NCBI GenBank assembly: GCA_033795365.1
Contig: JARYGU010000001.1
Coordinates: 620,001-684,000 of the forward strand
Origin: JARYGU01 sp033795365
GTDB taxonomy: Bacteria > Pseudomonadota > Alphaproteobacteria > Rhizobiales > Rhizobiaceae
Direction: 5' to 3'
DNA length: 64,000 bases
Numbering within the stretch: position 1 is the stretch's first letter; each line of letters begins with the position of its first letter. This document shows, piece by piece, positions 1 to 10,507 of this stretch. Under the pieces are notes generated by a model, which was given only the letters and a program-made list of their open reading frames with translations, did not search any database and was not told the DNA's origin. The translations under genes were made by a program, and so were the position numbers.

Positions 1-120
1 CCCGCCAGCATTCAGGTCGCGAACTGGTACTCAGGCCAGCCGATGCCACGCGTGGCGAGGATCGCCGACGAGTTCGGACGGACGCTGAACTTCACAATCA
101 ACATCACGATCACGAGGTGA
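1..120 (+). CDS. C-terminal tail of a small HTH-type regulator (partial)
   Basis: An open frame enters from the left edge and ends at a TGA at 118-120. The 39 visible residues include the stretch NWYSGQPMPRVARIADEFGR and then a short basic end. That resembles the last helices of a small helix-turn-helix regulator, where a recognition helix is followed by 'xxPRxxxxxxIAxxxG', but so little is present that the family is a guess. No start is visible. It would lie at the outer edge of the defence island, next to the recombinase. Confidence 0.35.
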   Translation, partial: PASIQVANWYSGQPMPRVARIADEFGRTLNFTINITITR

Positions 121-625
121 TGAAGATGGAGAGGCTCCGCGAGGATAGGATGCTACTCCTTCTAGTTCAGTTGCATGCTCATATCGTCGGCAGACATCTC
201 GGGTACCTGCGGAAAAGCCGGTGCGTCTCTTTTTGATTGATGAGTGGAATTCATAATTAAATGCGGGTTTGTAGGCGGTAGTTGAAGATCTGCCCTTCTT
301 GATTGCTGGCCTGATAATCGTTTCTGGAACGATCATGGCTGTCGCGCCAAGCTCGCGATCATCCTCATGGCATGATCGTTCCGCGGTAAAGGATAGTTGC
401 TGACATGGGAAAAGTCCTGAGTGATGTGGCGGATTGCGTTGCACTCCTTCATTCGAATGGTCTAAATTTCCTCGTGTTGGGGGGCGATGATGAAGGTACT
501 GGAGATAGTGCGGATCCGATCAGAGCTTGATTGATCGGAAGCAAGTCAGGAGCGTTTTTCATTCCCACGAATTTGTCTGACAGCGACGATTCAAGAAGGC
601 AGCGCCCTGTCGACTAGGCTCTGCC
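121..625. other. Gene-free spacer, no recognised feature
   Basis: About 500 bases between the partial regulator and the recombinase. Open frames here are short, have unnatural composition and show no ribosome binding site. I see no tRNA, direct repeat or insertion-sequence end. If the island's left attachment site lies inside the window it could be here, but I could not identify a matching copy near nrdJ. Confidence 0.5.
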
Positions 626-2973
626 TCATGCTGCATCCCAGACCTGATTGAGAATCCTGGCTGCCAGAGCCGCCTTGTCCTGCGGCAGGAAGCGCCCGTA
701 ATGCTTCGCCACCATGTCCGGAGTGTCCTGGATAGCGTAGCTGGCTTGCTCGTAGGAACCTGTCTTCTTCAGGATGTGGGTGGCGAGAACGTCGCGGACA
801 TTGTGGGACCGTGCGGCAGGAGCCCCTCGATCGCGCCGCGTCCGGTGTACGGATTGTAAATGCCGTACCGCTGGATGGTCAGTCGCCAAGCCTCGTAGAA
901 GGTGTTCTGGTCGTGGGCTGCCGTCAGGCTGATCTTCTTGACAGTCTTCACGAAGAAGGTGCCGGGATCGGGAGCGCCATTCAGCAGGCGGGCGCGGTGG
1001 CGGTCGATGTAGTCCTCGATGTAGCGGTAGAGATCACCGATGTCCGGCAGGACGAGGCGGAAAGGCTTGTTGCCGAAGTAGGAGGAATTGGCGTTCTTGA
1101 AGGCGAGGGACGGTATCAGGATCTCCCAGCCGTTGTCCCGCTCGCTCCACCGCAATTCCCCGACCTTGAGGTTTGCAAGCTGGCGCTCCGATGTCGGCAT
1201 GCGCCCCCTTGGGCATAGGAGCAGTTGCCGCAGGTTCTTCTGGCGCAATCCGGTGTGCAGGCCGATCCTGATCATCAGGAAGGAGCGGACGGCTTCCGCC
1301 GCATCCCGAGGATGTCGCCGCTCGTCGGGCAGGAGGCGCAGAATTTCCTCCGTGATCTTGCGGTATTCCCCGACCGGGCTGTCCGCCTCCAGCACGCAGA
1401 GGATGGGTTCGAACGGATCGTGATGAACCTGGGCCACACGATGGATTTCCTTGACGCGGCCCGAGCAATGTTTCTGGCACGTCTCGCAGGCCGTGTCCCA
1501 GTCATTCAGGACAGCGTCGATTTCCTGCTGCGTGATCATCCCCTTGATGGGACGGAGATTGGCCGCAAGCTTCGGATTTTGCCGCAGCCATCCTGTCTCG
1601 GCCCGCGTCAGGGCAAGGCCCAGGCGGAGCATGTCGACCTCCCAGGCCGTATAGAATCCACGCCTTCTTTCACGCCATTGCAGGTACCAGTCCCAGACCG
1701 CGGGAAACACCAGCAAAGTGAAGCTCAGCGATTCGAGCGGCACGCCCAGTCCACGAACCGCGCCGCGCGAGGAGGCGGCAAGTGCACCGAGCATGAGCCC
1801 GAAGTGCTCTACCTTCTGCGCTGCGGTTTCCTCGCCCCATACGCCGTTCCTCTGGTAGCCGACGGCGGTCAGCGTCGCCGTCTTGAACTTCAGGAGATCG
1901 GCCATCTCTTCCCAGAGGCGTGGAGGAGCATCCACCGCGCCGTCGATGATCTCGCCAAAGTCATCATCATCCTCTTCGAAACCGGGCAAGTCGGGGGCAG
2001 GGCGCACCATGGCCGTCGTACCCTGGAGCACGTCCGGAAAGCGGACGGCATAGCGATTCTTCATGGCCGCGGCCTGGAAGCGGCGATAGTCGGTCGATCC
2101 GGTGACGATCACCCGCCGGACCCACTCAAGAATTTTCTCCTGGTCCGAAGGGGAGCGTCGGTCGAAATCGTCGGGCAGGTGCCACGCAATGCGTCGCCGC
2201 TCGGAAGGGGATATGCCGACCGGGTTATGTCCCGTCGCCGCTCGGGCGAGATTTGACAGTTTCGCCTTGAAGTATCCGGGCGCAAGCCGATACCGCCGCT
2301 CGATACGCCTTAGCACTTCGAAGCTCATCACGCTGCGTGGCGTGCGTGTGCCCTTGACCCATGTTATGAATGTCTTGTGGCTCACTCTGTCGCCATGCTT
2401 AACGACGGCGCGATAGAGATGCCAATACGTGTCGCCGTGGCGTTCCATATGGAGCTTGAAGGCATCCGGAAAGCTGTCTGGATCATCCCATGTCGACATC
2501 AGCGGAACTGGAAATTCCACGATCTCCCTCGGTTTGGCGCCTCGCTTCCTCCGCGGCGGCTCTTCTACGGGAGTCGGCGGAGGCTCCTCCGATGAAACCT
2601 TCTCCGACTTGGGCAGGTCGGTACGGTTTCTTCCCCTGTGGCGATCATGAGCTTTCGATCGCATTGGTGGCTTCGAATCGGTTCGCCCACCACGCTGACG
2701 CTTCTTCGTGAACCGCTTCACCGCGTCGAATCCGGGCTCCAACACCCGCCCTGCGTTTGCCAGTCTGTCGGCATCTATGCCACAGATGTTAGCGATGAGC
2801 TTCCAGTCCGGGTGTCCGTCATGACGTGGAGGTTGCTGGCCGTTCGCGACGAGGCCCAGCAGGTAGTGCCTTATCGCCTCCAGTTCGCGCGGCGGCAGAA
2901 CGGTGGCCCCGCGCTGCTGGAGGAACTGCTCTATCATGCGTGGAAACGATGCCCGCCGTGTAATGCTCTTCAC
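626..2973 (-). pseudogene. Large tyrosine recombinase/integrase, split by a one-base frameshift
   Basis: The first frame (GTG at 2971-2973) runs about 720 residues: a basic N-terminal half, then a core-binding region, then a catalytic block with IGLHTGLRQKNLRQLL, where the first catalytic Arg sits. Near 805-807 (GGG on the plus strand) the frame jumps. The correct continuation lies in another frame that ends at 626 and contains HNVRDVLATH (the HxxR box) and MVAKHYGRF (the nucleophile Tyr). Adding one C/G at that triplet joins the two parts into a protein of about 780 residues. As written, the product lacks HxxR and Tyr, so it should be inactive unless the indel is a sequencing error or is bypassed. 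It is the likely mobility gene of the island. Confidence 0.8.
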
Positions 2974-3305
2974 CTTGATCCCGCCCCTATGGTTGCAAGG
3001 GCACTTCGTGTAGGGGTGTCGGGCGGTGACGTCAAATATTAAAAAGATGACCTAATTGACCGGCTTTATTGAGATTTTTCTGATATTCCGGTGAAGGGTC
3101 CAAGGCAAAAAAAGATTGCAAAGGACTCGATCCTTGAACACGTTGTGAAAACGGCATCGCATCTGTTCCGGCCAGGATGGAAGCCGACGCTGGCACTCTG
3201 TCGCAGCGATTAAGTATTTCGACAATAAACGCAGAGGTTGACGATGTAGCTACTGGACCCGTGGCCTTTCTTTATGCATGACTTGTCATGGAGAGGACTG
3301 GGGAC
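2974..3305. promoter_or_regulatory. Divergent intergenic region between recombinase and helicase
   Basis: A 332-base AT-richer spacer between the minus-strand recombinase and the plus-strand DUF4011 helicase. It must contain both promoters, but I could not pick convincing -35/-10 pairs by eye. No gene is visible. Confidence 0.4.
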
Positions 3306-6300
3306 ATGAACGACACTGTTTTAAATTCTGGCGATGCTTCCGAGCAATCCATTTTCCAAAGCAACTTATCCGTCGAAGCCAAGATTGAGCGGGCGCGGAC
3401 GGAGCTTCTGGACCTGTCGGCCCGAAACCGACTCCTGCACGTCCCGCGTTTTTCAAAAAGTGCGAAGACAATCGATATCGTGGACGAGCAGTCTTCCGAG
3501 ATATTCAGGATTCTCGTCACGGAAGGAAAGGCGATGACCTTCCTCGCCGGGGCTAAGGGGCGGGAGTCCAAGGACGGCGAAGGGGCGGAGGAACTGATCG
3601 AACTTGCTCTTCCGGACGACGATGAGCGAGACGATAGCGGACGTCTTGTTCGGCACGGTGACACCAAGCTCCAGACCCGGATGACCCCCAACGCGCTTCA
3701 AAAGCGCCTCCTCGACCTCTATTTCGACGCCCGTACCCTGGAGGAGGAGCAAGGCGTCAACATCCTTTACCTGGGGCTTGGCACTCTGAAGTGGATTGAC
3801 CCCAACAACGCCGAGAACATTCGCTATGCGCCGCTTATCCTAGTTCCTGTGGCGTTGGAACGCGGCAGCGCGGCGGAGCGTTTCAAGCTGCGGGCGCGGT
3901 CCGAGGATTTCGCATCCAATCTGTCCCTCGAAGCCCTCCTGGATCGCATCCATAAGATTCGCATGCCGGATTTCGAAGCGTCTGATGACTTCTCCTTCGA
4001 GCGCTATGCCGAACAGGTCGCTGCCGCTGTCTCGATCAAGCCCGATTGGTCGGTACAGCCAAATGATATTGTCCTCGGCTTCTTCTCTTTCGCGAAGTTC
4101 CTGATGTATCGCGACCTGGATCCGAGCCTCTGGCCCAGGGATGCCAAGTTTACGGACCGGCCGCTGATCACTTCGCTCGTATCCAACGGCTTCTCCCGCA
4201 CCGACGATCTGCTGCCTGACGATGCCAGGATCGATGAGCATATCTCCCCGAAGGAGATGACCCATATTGTCGACGCGGATAGTTCCCAAACCATCGCGAT
4301 CCATGAAGCCAGGCGAGGGCGGGATCTCGTCATCCAGGGACCGCCCGGAACCGGGAAATCACAGACGATCGCCAACATCATCGCGTCTGCGGTAGCGGAT
4401 GGAAAGACCGTGTTGTTCGTCGCCGAAAAGATGGCTGCGCTCGAGGTGGTCAAGCGCCGTCTCGATCAGGCGGGTGTGGGCGACGCATGCCTTGAACTGC
4501 ATTCGAACAAGGCCAACAAAAGGGCGATCCTTGCGGAATTGCAACATGTCTGGGAACTGGGAGCGCCGAAGGGTGAAGCCGCCGATGCGCTGGACCGCCG
4601 ACTTGTCGAGGCGCGGGACAGCTTGAACGCCCATCCGGCTCGGCTTCACCAAGTGTACCGTCCATACGAGTTGTCCCCGTATCAGGTCATGGGCCATCTG
4701 TCGCGCCTGAGGCGCTTGGGAATGCCTCCGTCGGACATCGAGTTTGCGGATTCCATCTCGTGGACTCCCGAGTTCCGGGAACGCATTGTCGCCATCCTTT
4801 CGGAACTTGCCCAGCGGATCGAGGACATTGGTCTGCCTTCGCAGCACGCCTGGCATGGTGTGGGCGTGACAGGTATCACTCCGCTCGATCTGGAGCGGCT
4901 GACGAAGAGGTTGTCGGATGCGTCGTCGGACCTTTTGAAGCTGACTGCTTCCATGAGGGACGTGACCGATATGCTCCATCGTGAGCCGGCGGCATCGATT
5001 TCGGGATTCAAGGACGACCTCGTGCTAGCGGAGCGTGTCGCGAGCTGCCCGGAAGGTCTGTCGCCCGAAGCGTTGGCGAATCCTGTCTGGGAAATCTCGC
5101 TCGAAGACATCGCAAGCATGATCCGCGATGGTGCGGAATTCCAGAGCCTTTCCGAGCAGGTCCGGGCGCAGATGCTTGATGATGCGTGGGAGACGGATCC
5201 ACAGCCTCTTCTGACATCGTTTCGCAGACTGCCGAAATCATTCCCGCAGTCCGGATTTGCGACACTCGCGCAATTGGATAATCTGTTGCCGAGGTTTCTG
5301 AACGCTGCCGCTTCACTGAAGACGATGCTAGGTGTGAATGCATCGGCAACGCTGGGATCCATTGGCCGATTGGTCACGATCGGCGAGCGCGTTGCGGATG
5401 CTCCCGATGCAAGTCCTGATGCCTTCGTCGCTGCCATATGGGAGCGGGGCCTCGATCAGGCGAGCGATCTCGCCGAGGCGGTCGCCACCTATCGGCAGGT
5501 GAGGGCGGATCTTTCCGGCAAGATCGCCGACCAGGCGTGGGATATCGATCTGGTCCCGGCCCGGACCGCCGTCGCGATGCACGGGCACAAATTCCTGAAG
5601 TTTCTCAGCGGGGACTGGCGAAAGGCGAAGGCTCTTTTGAAGACCGTCATGTCCGAGACGCCGCCGGATGAAACGGTGCAGTTGCTGGACCTTCTTCAGA
5701 AGGGCAAGGAGGCCAGGTCCATCATCAAGGATGGCGACAGCCTGGGACGCGCGGCATTCGGCGCCGACTGGCGCGGCGAACGATCCGACCCGAAGCCGCT
5801 TGAGAGTCTGGTGCTCTGGATGAGGAGTCTCCGGGGCGTAGGCACTGAAGCGAGGATGATAGCAAGCAGGCTGACCGACAAGTCCTCCGTAGCCGCGCGC
5901 TGCGAGCAGGTTCGGATGCTGCTCGAGGAGACGCGGAGGCTTTTGCTTTCGCTCTGGAGCGATCTGGGCGAAGGTACGGCAGCATTGTTCCCCAACGCTA
6001 TCGGGCCGGATGAGATTGTACTGACGCAGGCGGCCGCGGTCATAAAGGAGATTGCGGGCGCTGACCGCGCGTTCTCGCCTCTTGTCCGCACATTGCCCGA
6101 TGATGCCGGAGGCCGGATTGCTGCCATCGAGCGGCTTGCGGCCGCCCAGGCTCGCAGACGCTCCATTGATGCGTCGGCGGATCTCGGCCGAGCGGCGTTC
6201 GGGGATCTCTGGAAGGATTCGTTGTCGGAGTGGCAGGAGCTGTCCGTCGTCTGTGACTGGATATCACGGAATGGCGACATCAGGCTTCTTGCTTCTCGTG

Positions 6301-8870
6301 TCGCCTACCGTGCCGTAGCGGCGGAGAAGGCTCGGCAGGCTGCGGCTCAAGGAGATGCCTTCGCGACCACCATGTCGGAAATCCTTCAGTTCCTGAAGGC
6401 GGATCTGGATGTGCTCTTTGGAACAAGCGATGTGGCCGGCGCGCCATTGTCCCAGGTCGGCGCCAAGCTGATCCGTTGGATCGAGAACGAGGAGCAGCTT
6501 TCGAAGTTTGCTGCCTACAATGGCCGTGCAGGCGATGCTGCGAACATGGGTGTCGGTGCCGTTGTCGAGCGTCTTGAGGATGGCCGCATTTCCACGTCCG
6601 ATATCATTCCTCATTTCGAAATGGCGTTCTACGAAAGGATCCTGCGTCATCAGCATGCCGAGGATACTGAACTCGCCCGTTTCGATGGCGAGGTGCATGG
6701 CAGACTGGTCGGTGAGTTCGCATCGCTCGACCGCAGCCGCATGAGCCTGTCTCGCCTGGAGGTCGTGCGGGCGCATCATCGGAAAATTCCCTCGATCAGT
6801 GGTATCGGGCCTGTCGGTGTCCTGCGTGCGGAGATGGCGCGCCGTCGCGGCCACATGCCGATCCGGCAGCTCATGCAGCGGGCTTCGCCTGCGATCCAGG
6901 CCCTGAAGCCTGTGTTCATGATGAGTCCACTGTCGATCGCGCAGTTCCTTCCGCCGGGCGTTCTCGAATTCGATCTCCTTGTCATGGACGAAGCGAGTCA
7001 GATTCAGCCTGTCGATGCGCTCGGCGCTGTCGCCCGTGCAAAGCAGGTTGTCGTCGTTGGCGACGAACGCCAGCTACCTCCGACGAAGTTCTTCTCGAAA
7101 ATGACCTCCGGGGCGGTCGAGGACGACGATGATCAGGAAGGCGCACAGGTCTCCGACATTGAGAGCATCCTCGGCCTCTTCTCGGCTCGCGGTCTGCCGG
7201 AGCGCATGCTGCGCTGGCACTACCGCAGCCGCCACCAGTCGCTGATCGCCGTCTCGAATTCGCAGTTCTACGACAGCAAGCTGTTCATCGTGCCGAGCCC
7301 ATACACGCAGGAAGCCGGGATGGGGCTGCGTTTCCATCATGTGCCGGGCGGAGTGTTTGAGGATGGCGTGAACAAGGTGGAGGCCAAGGTCGTCGCCGAG
7401 GCGATCATCCGCCACGCCCTGCATTCGCCGCATCTTTCGCTCGGCGTTGCCGCGTTCTCGATCAAGCAGCGGCGCGAAATCCAGGACCAACTGGAACTGC
7501 TGCGCCGCCTCAATCCTCAGACCGAGGAATTCTTCCACTCTCATCCCCACGAACCGTTCTTCGTGAAGAACCTCGAAAACGTCCAGGGCGACGAGCGCGA
7601 TGTGATCCTGATCTCCGTGGCCTATGCAAAAAACGCCCAAGGCTACATGGGCATGCGCTTCGGTCCCTTGGGGGCGGAAGGAGGCGAGCGCCGCCTCAAT
7701 GTCCTGATCAGCCGCGCCAAGCGACGCTGCGAGGTCTACGCTTCCATCACCGACGAGGACATCGATCTTGAACGCGGCAAGGGGAAGGGCGTGTTTGCCT
7801 TCAAGCTCTTCCTTCACTACGCGCGGACAGGGCGGCTTTCGATGTCACAGCGCTCCGACCGGGCGATGGACAGCGTGTTCGAGGAGCAGGTGATGGCGGC
7901 CCTCCAGGAGAGGGGATACCAGGTCCATCCGCAGGTCGGCATTGCCGGGTTCTTCATCGATCTCGCCGTGGCGGACGAGGCGGTCCCCGGCCGCTACCTT
8001 ATCGGGATCGAATGCGACGGTGCATCCTATCATGACTCCCGCTCGGCGCGTGACCGTGACCGGCTTCGTCAGGCGGTCCTGGAGGACCATGGATGGACAG
8101 TCCATCGAATCTGGTCCGCCGACTGGTTCCAGCGGCCGAAGGCCGAACTCGATCGCCTGATTGCCACCATCGAACAGGCCAAGACGAATGCTTTGTCTGG
8201 AGCCGATCACACGCGTGCATCTTCGCGGGCAGTTCCGGTGGAAGTGGTGACAATCGAACGCGCCACTGTGACGGAGATCGGTCTCCAGCCGGTATCGACG
8301 GATGGAGGTGGCTCGAACCTCTACGAGGAGGCTTCGCTGAAGCCAAATATCGTGGGCGAACTCCATGAAGTTCCGACAGGGACGCTGGTCAAGTTGATCA
8401 AGGAGACGGTCGAAGTCGAAGGCCCCGTGCATAGGGACGAGGTAGTGACCCGAATCCGGACTGCCTGGGGGCTCCAGCGGGCAGGGAGCCGGATCGATGC
8501 CCATGTCGGCAACGCCATTCGTGTCGCCGTGAACGCAGGTGAGATTCTTCGCTCAGGAGATTTCCTCCTGTGGCCGGGCGCCATGGTTCGTATGCGCGAC
8601 CGCAGCCTGGTCACCTCGTCCGGGCTGCGCAGGATTGACATGATCCCGCCGATGGAGATCGACGAAGGGCTTACCTCGATCATCGAGACGAGTTTCGGCG
8701 CAACCGAGGACGAAGCCGTCAACGCCATTGCGAGGGGATTGGGATTCCGCGCCACCAGCAGTCAGTTGAGAGATTTCATCGTGTCGCGGATCGAACTGCT
8801 GACGGCGCAGGGGACCCTGCAGGATCGTGATGGAATGCTCACCTTGGGATCGACGACTGCATCCGCATGA
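3306..8870 (+). CDS. DUF4011-SF1 helicase-Vsr/DUF559 nuclease-DUF3320 defence protein (Hhe type)
   Basis: Giant protein of 1854 residues from ATG 3306, which has GGAG about 10 bases upstream; an in-frame ATG at 3288 is an alternative. Order: DUF4011 near residues 15-60 (LLDLSARNRLLH); Walker A GPPGTGKSQT near 345; a helical insert of about 880 residues between the RecA halves; Walker B LLVMDEASQ near 1225 and VVGDERQLPP; SF1 motifs WHYRSRH and NVQGDERDVI; a Vsr/DUF559-like endonuclease near 1520-1610 (FFIDLAVAD and IGIECDGASYH); DUF3320 near 1675-1740. This architecture matches the single-gene DUF4011-helicase-Vsr (Hhe) phage defence type, whose presumed action is DNA translocation plus cleavage of invading DNA. 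The stop overlaps the next start (ATGA), which suggests co-translation with a secreted protein; that is unusual for the family. Confidence 0.88.
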   Translation: MNDTVLNSGDASEQSIFQSNLSVEAKIERARTELLDLSARNRLLHVPRFSKSAKTIDIVDEQSSEIFRILVTEGKAMTFLAGAKGRESKDGEGAEELIELALPDDDERDDSGRLVRHGDTKLQTRMTPNALQKRLLDLYFDARTLEEEQGVNILYLGLGTLKWIDPNNAENIRYAPLILVPVALERGSAAERFKLRARSEDFASNLSLEALLDRIHKIRMPDFEASDDFSFERYAEQVAAAVSIKPDWSVQPNDIVLGFFSFAKFLMYRDLDPSLWPRDAKFTDRPLITSLVSNGFSRTDDLLPDDARIDEHISPKEMTHIVDADSSQTIAIHEARRGRDLVIQGPPGTGKSQTIANIIASAVADGKTVLFVAEKMAALEVVKRRLDQAGVGDACLELHSNKANKRAILAELQHVWELGAPKGEAADALDRRLVEARDSLNAHPARLHQVYRPYELSPYQVMGHLSRLRRLGMPPSDIEFADSISWTPEFRERIVAILSELAQRIEDIGLPSQHAWHGVGVTGITPLDLERLTKRLSDASSDLLKLTASMRDVTDMLHREPAASISGFKDDLVLAERVASCPEGLSPEALANPVWEISLEDIASMIRDGAEFQSLSEQVRAQMLDDAWETDPQPLLTSFRRLPKSFPQSGFATLAQLDNLLPRFLNAAASLKTMLGVNASATLGSIGRLVTIGERVADAPDASPDAFVAAIWERGLDQASDLAEAVATYRQVRADLSGKIADQAWDIDLVPARTAVAMHGHKFLKFLSGDWRKAKALLKTVMSETPPDETVQLLDLLQKGKEARSIIKDGDSLGRAAFGADWRGERSDPKPLESLVLWMRSLRGVGTEARMIASRLTDKSSVAARCEQVRMLLEETRRLLLSLWSDLGEGTAALFPNAIGPDEIVLTQAAAVIKEIAGADRAFSPLVRTLPDDAGGRIAAIERLAAAQARRRSIDASADLGRAAFGDLWKDSLSEWQELSVVCDWISRNGDIRLLASRVAYRAVAAEKARQAAAQGDAFATTMSEILQFLKADLDVLFGTSDVAGAPLSQVGAKLIRWIENEEQLSKFAAYNGRAGDAANMGVGAVVERLEDGRISTSDIIPHFEMAFYERILRHQHAEDTELARFDGEVHGRLVGEFASLDRSRMSLSRLEVVRAHHRKIPSISGIGPVGVLRAEMARRRGHMPIRQLMQRASPAIQALKPVFMMSPLSIAQFLPPGVLEFDLLVMDEASQIQPVDALGAVARAKQVVVVGDERQLPPTKFFSKMTSGAVEDDDDQEGAQVSDIESILGLFSARGLPERMLRWHYRSRHQSLIAVSNSQFYDSKLFIVPSPYTQEAGMGLRFHHVPGGVFEDGVNKVEAKVVAEAIIRHALHSPHLSLGVAAFSIKQRREIQDQLELLRRLNPQTEEFFHSHPHEPFFVKNLENVQGDERDVILISVAYAKNAQGYMGMRFGPLGAEGGERRLNVLISRAKRRCEVYASITDEDIDLERGKGKGVFAFKLFLHYARTGRLSMSQRSDRAMDSVFEEQVMAALQERGYQVHPQVGIAGFFIDLAVADEAVPGRYLIGIECDGASYHDSRSARDRDRLRQAVLEDHGWTVHRIWSADWFQRPKAELDRLIATIEQAKTNALSGADHTRASSRAVPVEVVTIERATVTEIGLQPVSTDGGGSNLYEEASLKPNIVGELHEVPTGTLVKLIKETVEVEGPVHRDEVVTRIRTAWGLQRAGSRIDAHVGNAIRVAVNAGEILRSGDFLLWPGAMVRMRDRSLVTSSGLRRIDMIPPMEIDEGLTSIIETSFGATEDEAVNAIARGLGFRATSSQLRDFIVSRIELLTAQGTLQDRDGMLTLGSTTASA

Positions 8871-9241
8871 TGACCATCTTCGGAGCGATGGAGCGCTGTC
8901 GGGTTTGCCGTGGTCCTTGGTGTGTCCTCGTGGTCGGCGCCATTCTTTTGCACGCAACGAACCTTCAGGCCGCCAATATTCCCTGCAGCGGGAGGAAGGG
9001 CGGCATCGCGGGCTGCCGTGGCGATACGTTCATCTGCAACGACGGCTCGGTGAGTGCCAGCAAGAAATCATGCACCGCCACGATGGGCGGTGCCATGGGG
9101 CTGATGGATGGCGCATCCCAATCAATGGCCCCGGCGGCAGACGAGAAGTGCCTGTGTCGTTCAGGGTCATTCTGCACAGGGCCTCGTGGCGGACAGTTCT
9201 GCTACACCGACAGCGGTGCAAAGAGCTACCTTCGCAAATGA
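8867..9241 (+). CDS. Small secreted cysteine-rich protein
   Basis: 124 residues starting at ATG 8867, which overlaps the helicase stop (ATGA). ATG 8888 would also leave a usable signal peptide. A hydrophobic stretch (VLVVGAILLHATNLQA) is followed by mature sequence with PCSGRKGGIAGCRGDTFICN and ASKKSC, a cysteine spacing seen in uncharacterised secreted proteins of Rhizobiales. A second cysteine group lies near the C terminus (CLCRSGSFC, GGQFCY), so periplasmic disulfides are likely. Function unknown. It sits between the intracellular defence helicase and an exported protease 57 bases downstream, so all three may share a transcript. Confidence 0.7.
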   Translation: MMTIFGAMERCRVCRGPWCVLVVGAILLHATNLQAANIPCSGRKGGIAGCRGDTFICNDGSVSASKKSCTATMGGAMGLMDGASQSMAPAADEKCLCRSGSFCTGPRGGQFCYTDSGAKSYLRK

Positions 9242-9298
9242 GGTCGTTGAATTCCTTCGCCCGGGGAGTTTAGGTTGCTTTATATTGAGGGGCTGGCG

Positions 9299-10507
9299 AT
9301 GAAGATGTCTGCACGGATTTTGGTGGCTGGAATCCTTACTATCGCCGCGGTGATGGATGCCGCCGCCGAGGAACCGAAATCTTCCGGAACAGGATTCACC
9401 GTCACCGCGGACGGCTGGCTCATGACGAACGCCCATGTCGTAGATGGCTGCGACCATGTGGAGGTGAAGGGCAGGGGCGTTGCGACCGATCCAAGGATCG
9501 ATGCGACCAACGATCTCGCCTTGATCAAGGTGAACGCAGACACACCGATGGTTCCTCTCACCTTCAGGCGTGCGCCCATCCGGTTGGGAGAGGACATCGT
9601 CGCCATTGGCTATCCCCTTGCGGATTTGCTGGCCGATTCCGTGAAGATCACGACTGGAAACGTAAACGCGCTCGCCGGCCTCCGGAACGACACGCGCTAC
9701 ATCCAGATTTCGACGCCGATCCAGCCAGGCAACTCCGGCGGCCCCGTCGTGGATCGCGACGGTTTCCTGCTGGGGATTACGAGCGCCACCTTCTCGAAGC
9801 AGGCCGCCGATCAGATCGGAATCACCGCACAGAACGTTAACTTCGCCATCCGTGCGTCCGTGGCTGATCTCTTCATGCAGTCCCAGAGCGTCGCAAGCCA
9901 GTCCGGAGACCGGCAGGACGGACAGCCAACGCTTTCAACTGCAGACCTTGCCGACAAGATCACGCCGTCAGTTCATCAGGTTCTATGCTATGGGAAAGCT
10001 GAAGTCGTGGCCTCGTCCCCGAAGCAGGAGATGGTGACGTCGCTTCCCCGATCCTCGGTTTCGACGATCCTGCTGGACGCTCGCGGATATGATGCCATCG
10101 GCTTCGACTATGCCACGCTGAAGGATGTGACTTTTCAGGGCTGTCGGACGGCCTGCGAGAGCGACGGCCAGTGCAAGGCGGTAACCTACAATGCGAAGCA
10201 TCGGTTCTGCTTCCTGAAGGACAATGTCGTCGCGCTGATCCGGAACGCCGATGCGATCGCAGCCTACTCGGCCTCGAAGGCGGCGGACGTGATCATGTCC
10301 GACTTCACGAGTTATTCGGGAATGGATATTTCCGGCGGCGACTACAAGCGGATCAGGCAGACCAATTATCTGGAATGCTTCGTCGCTTGCGTCGGCGACA
10401 ATGCCTGTCGTGCCTTCGCTTATGTCTCCAAAAAGAAGGAGTGCTGGTTGAAGAACGTGCTCGGTCGGCCGAGGGCGGCCAAGGGTGTCGATCTTGGGGT
10501 TAAATGA
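9299..10507 (+). CDS. Exported trypsin-like serine protease with two PAN/apple repeats
   Basis: 402 residues from ATG 9299, preceded by GAGGGG; a TTG at 9275 is open but lacks such a site. Signal peptide residues 1-23 (cleavage after AAA). The S1C/DegP-like protease domain (about 28-205) has a full triad: His46 in TNAHVVDG, Asp72 in NDLALIKV, Ser146 in QPGNSGGPV. There is no PDZ domain. Instead the C-terminal half carries two PAN/apple-like cysteine modules: CRTACESDGQCKAVTYN with FCFLKD, and ECFVACVGDNACRAFAY with CWLKN. PAN modules usually bind protein or carbohydrate, so they may target the protease to an envelope ligand. Its substrate and its relation to the upstream helicase are unknown. 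Confidence 0.85.
   Translation: MKMSARILVAGILTIAAVMDAAAEEPKSSGTGFTVTADGWLMTNAHVVDGCDHVEVKGRGVATDPRIDATNDLALIKVNADTPMVPLTFRRAPIRLGEDIVAIGYPLADLLADSVKITTGNVNALAGLRNDTRYIQISTPIQPGNSGGPVVDRDGFLLGITSATFSKQAADQIGITAQNVNFAIRASVADLFMQSQSVASQSGDRQDGQPTLSTADLADKITPSVHQVLCYGKAEVVASSPKQEMVTSLPRSSVSTILLDARGYDAIGFDYATLKDVTFQGCRTACESDGQCKAVTYNAKHRFCFLKDNVVALIRNADAIAAYSASKAADVIMSDFTSYSGMDISGGDYKRIRQTNYLECFVACVGDNACRAFAYVSKKKECWLKNVLGRPRAAKGVDLGVK

Noticed and set aside
31..444. 137-codon minus-strand frame at the left edge
   Set aside because: Overlaps the better-supported regulator tail and has low-complexity residues.
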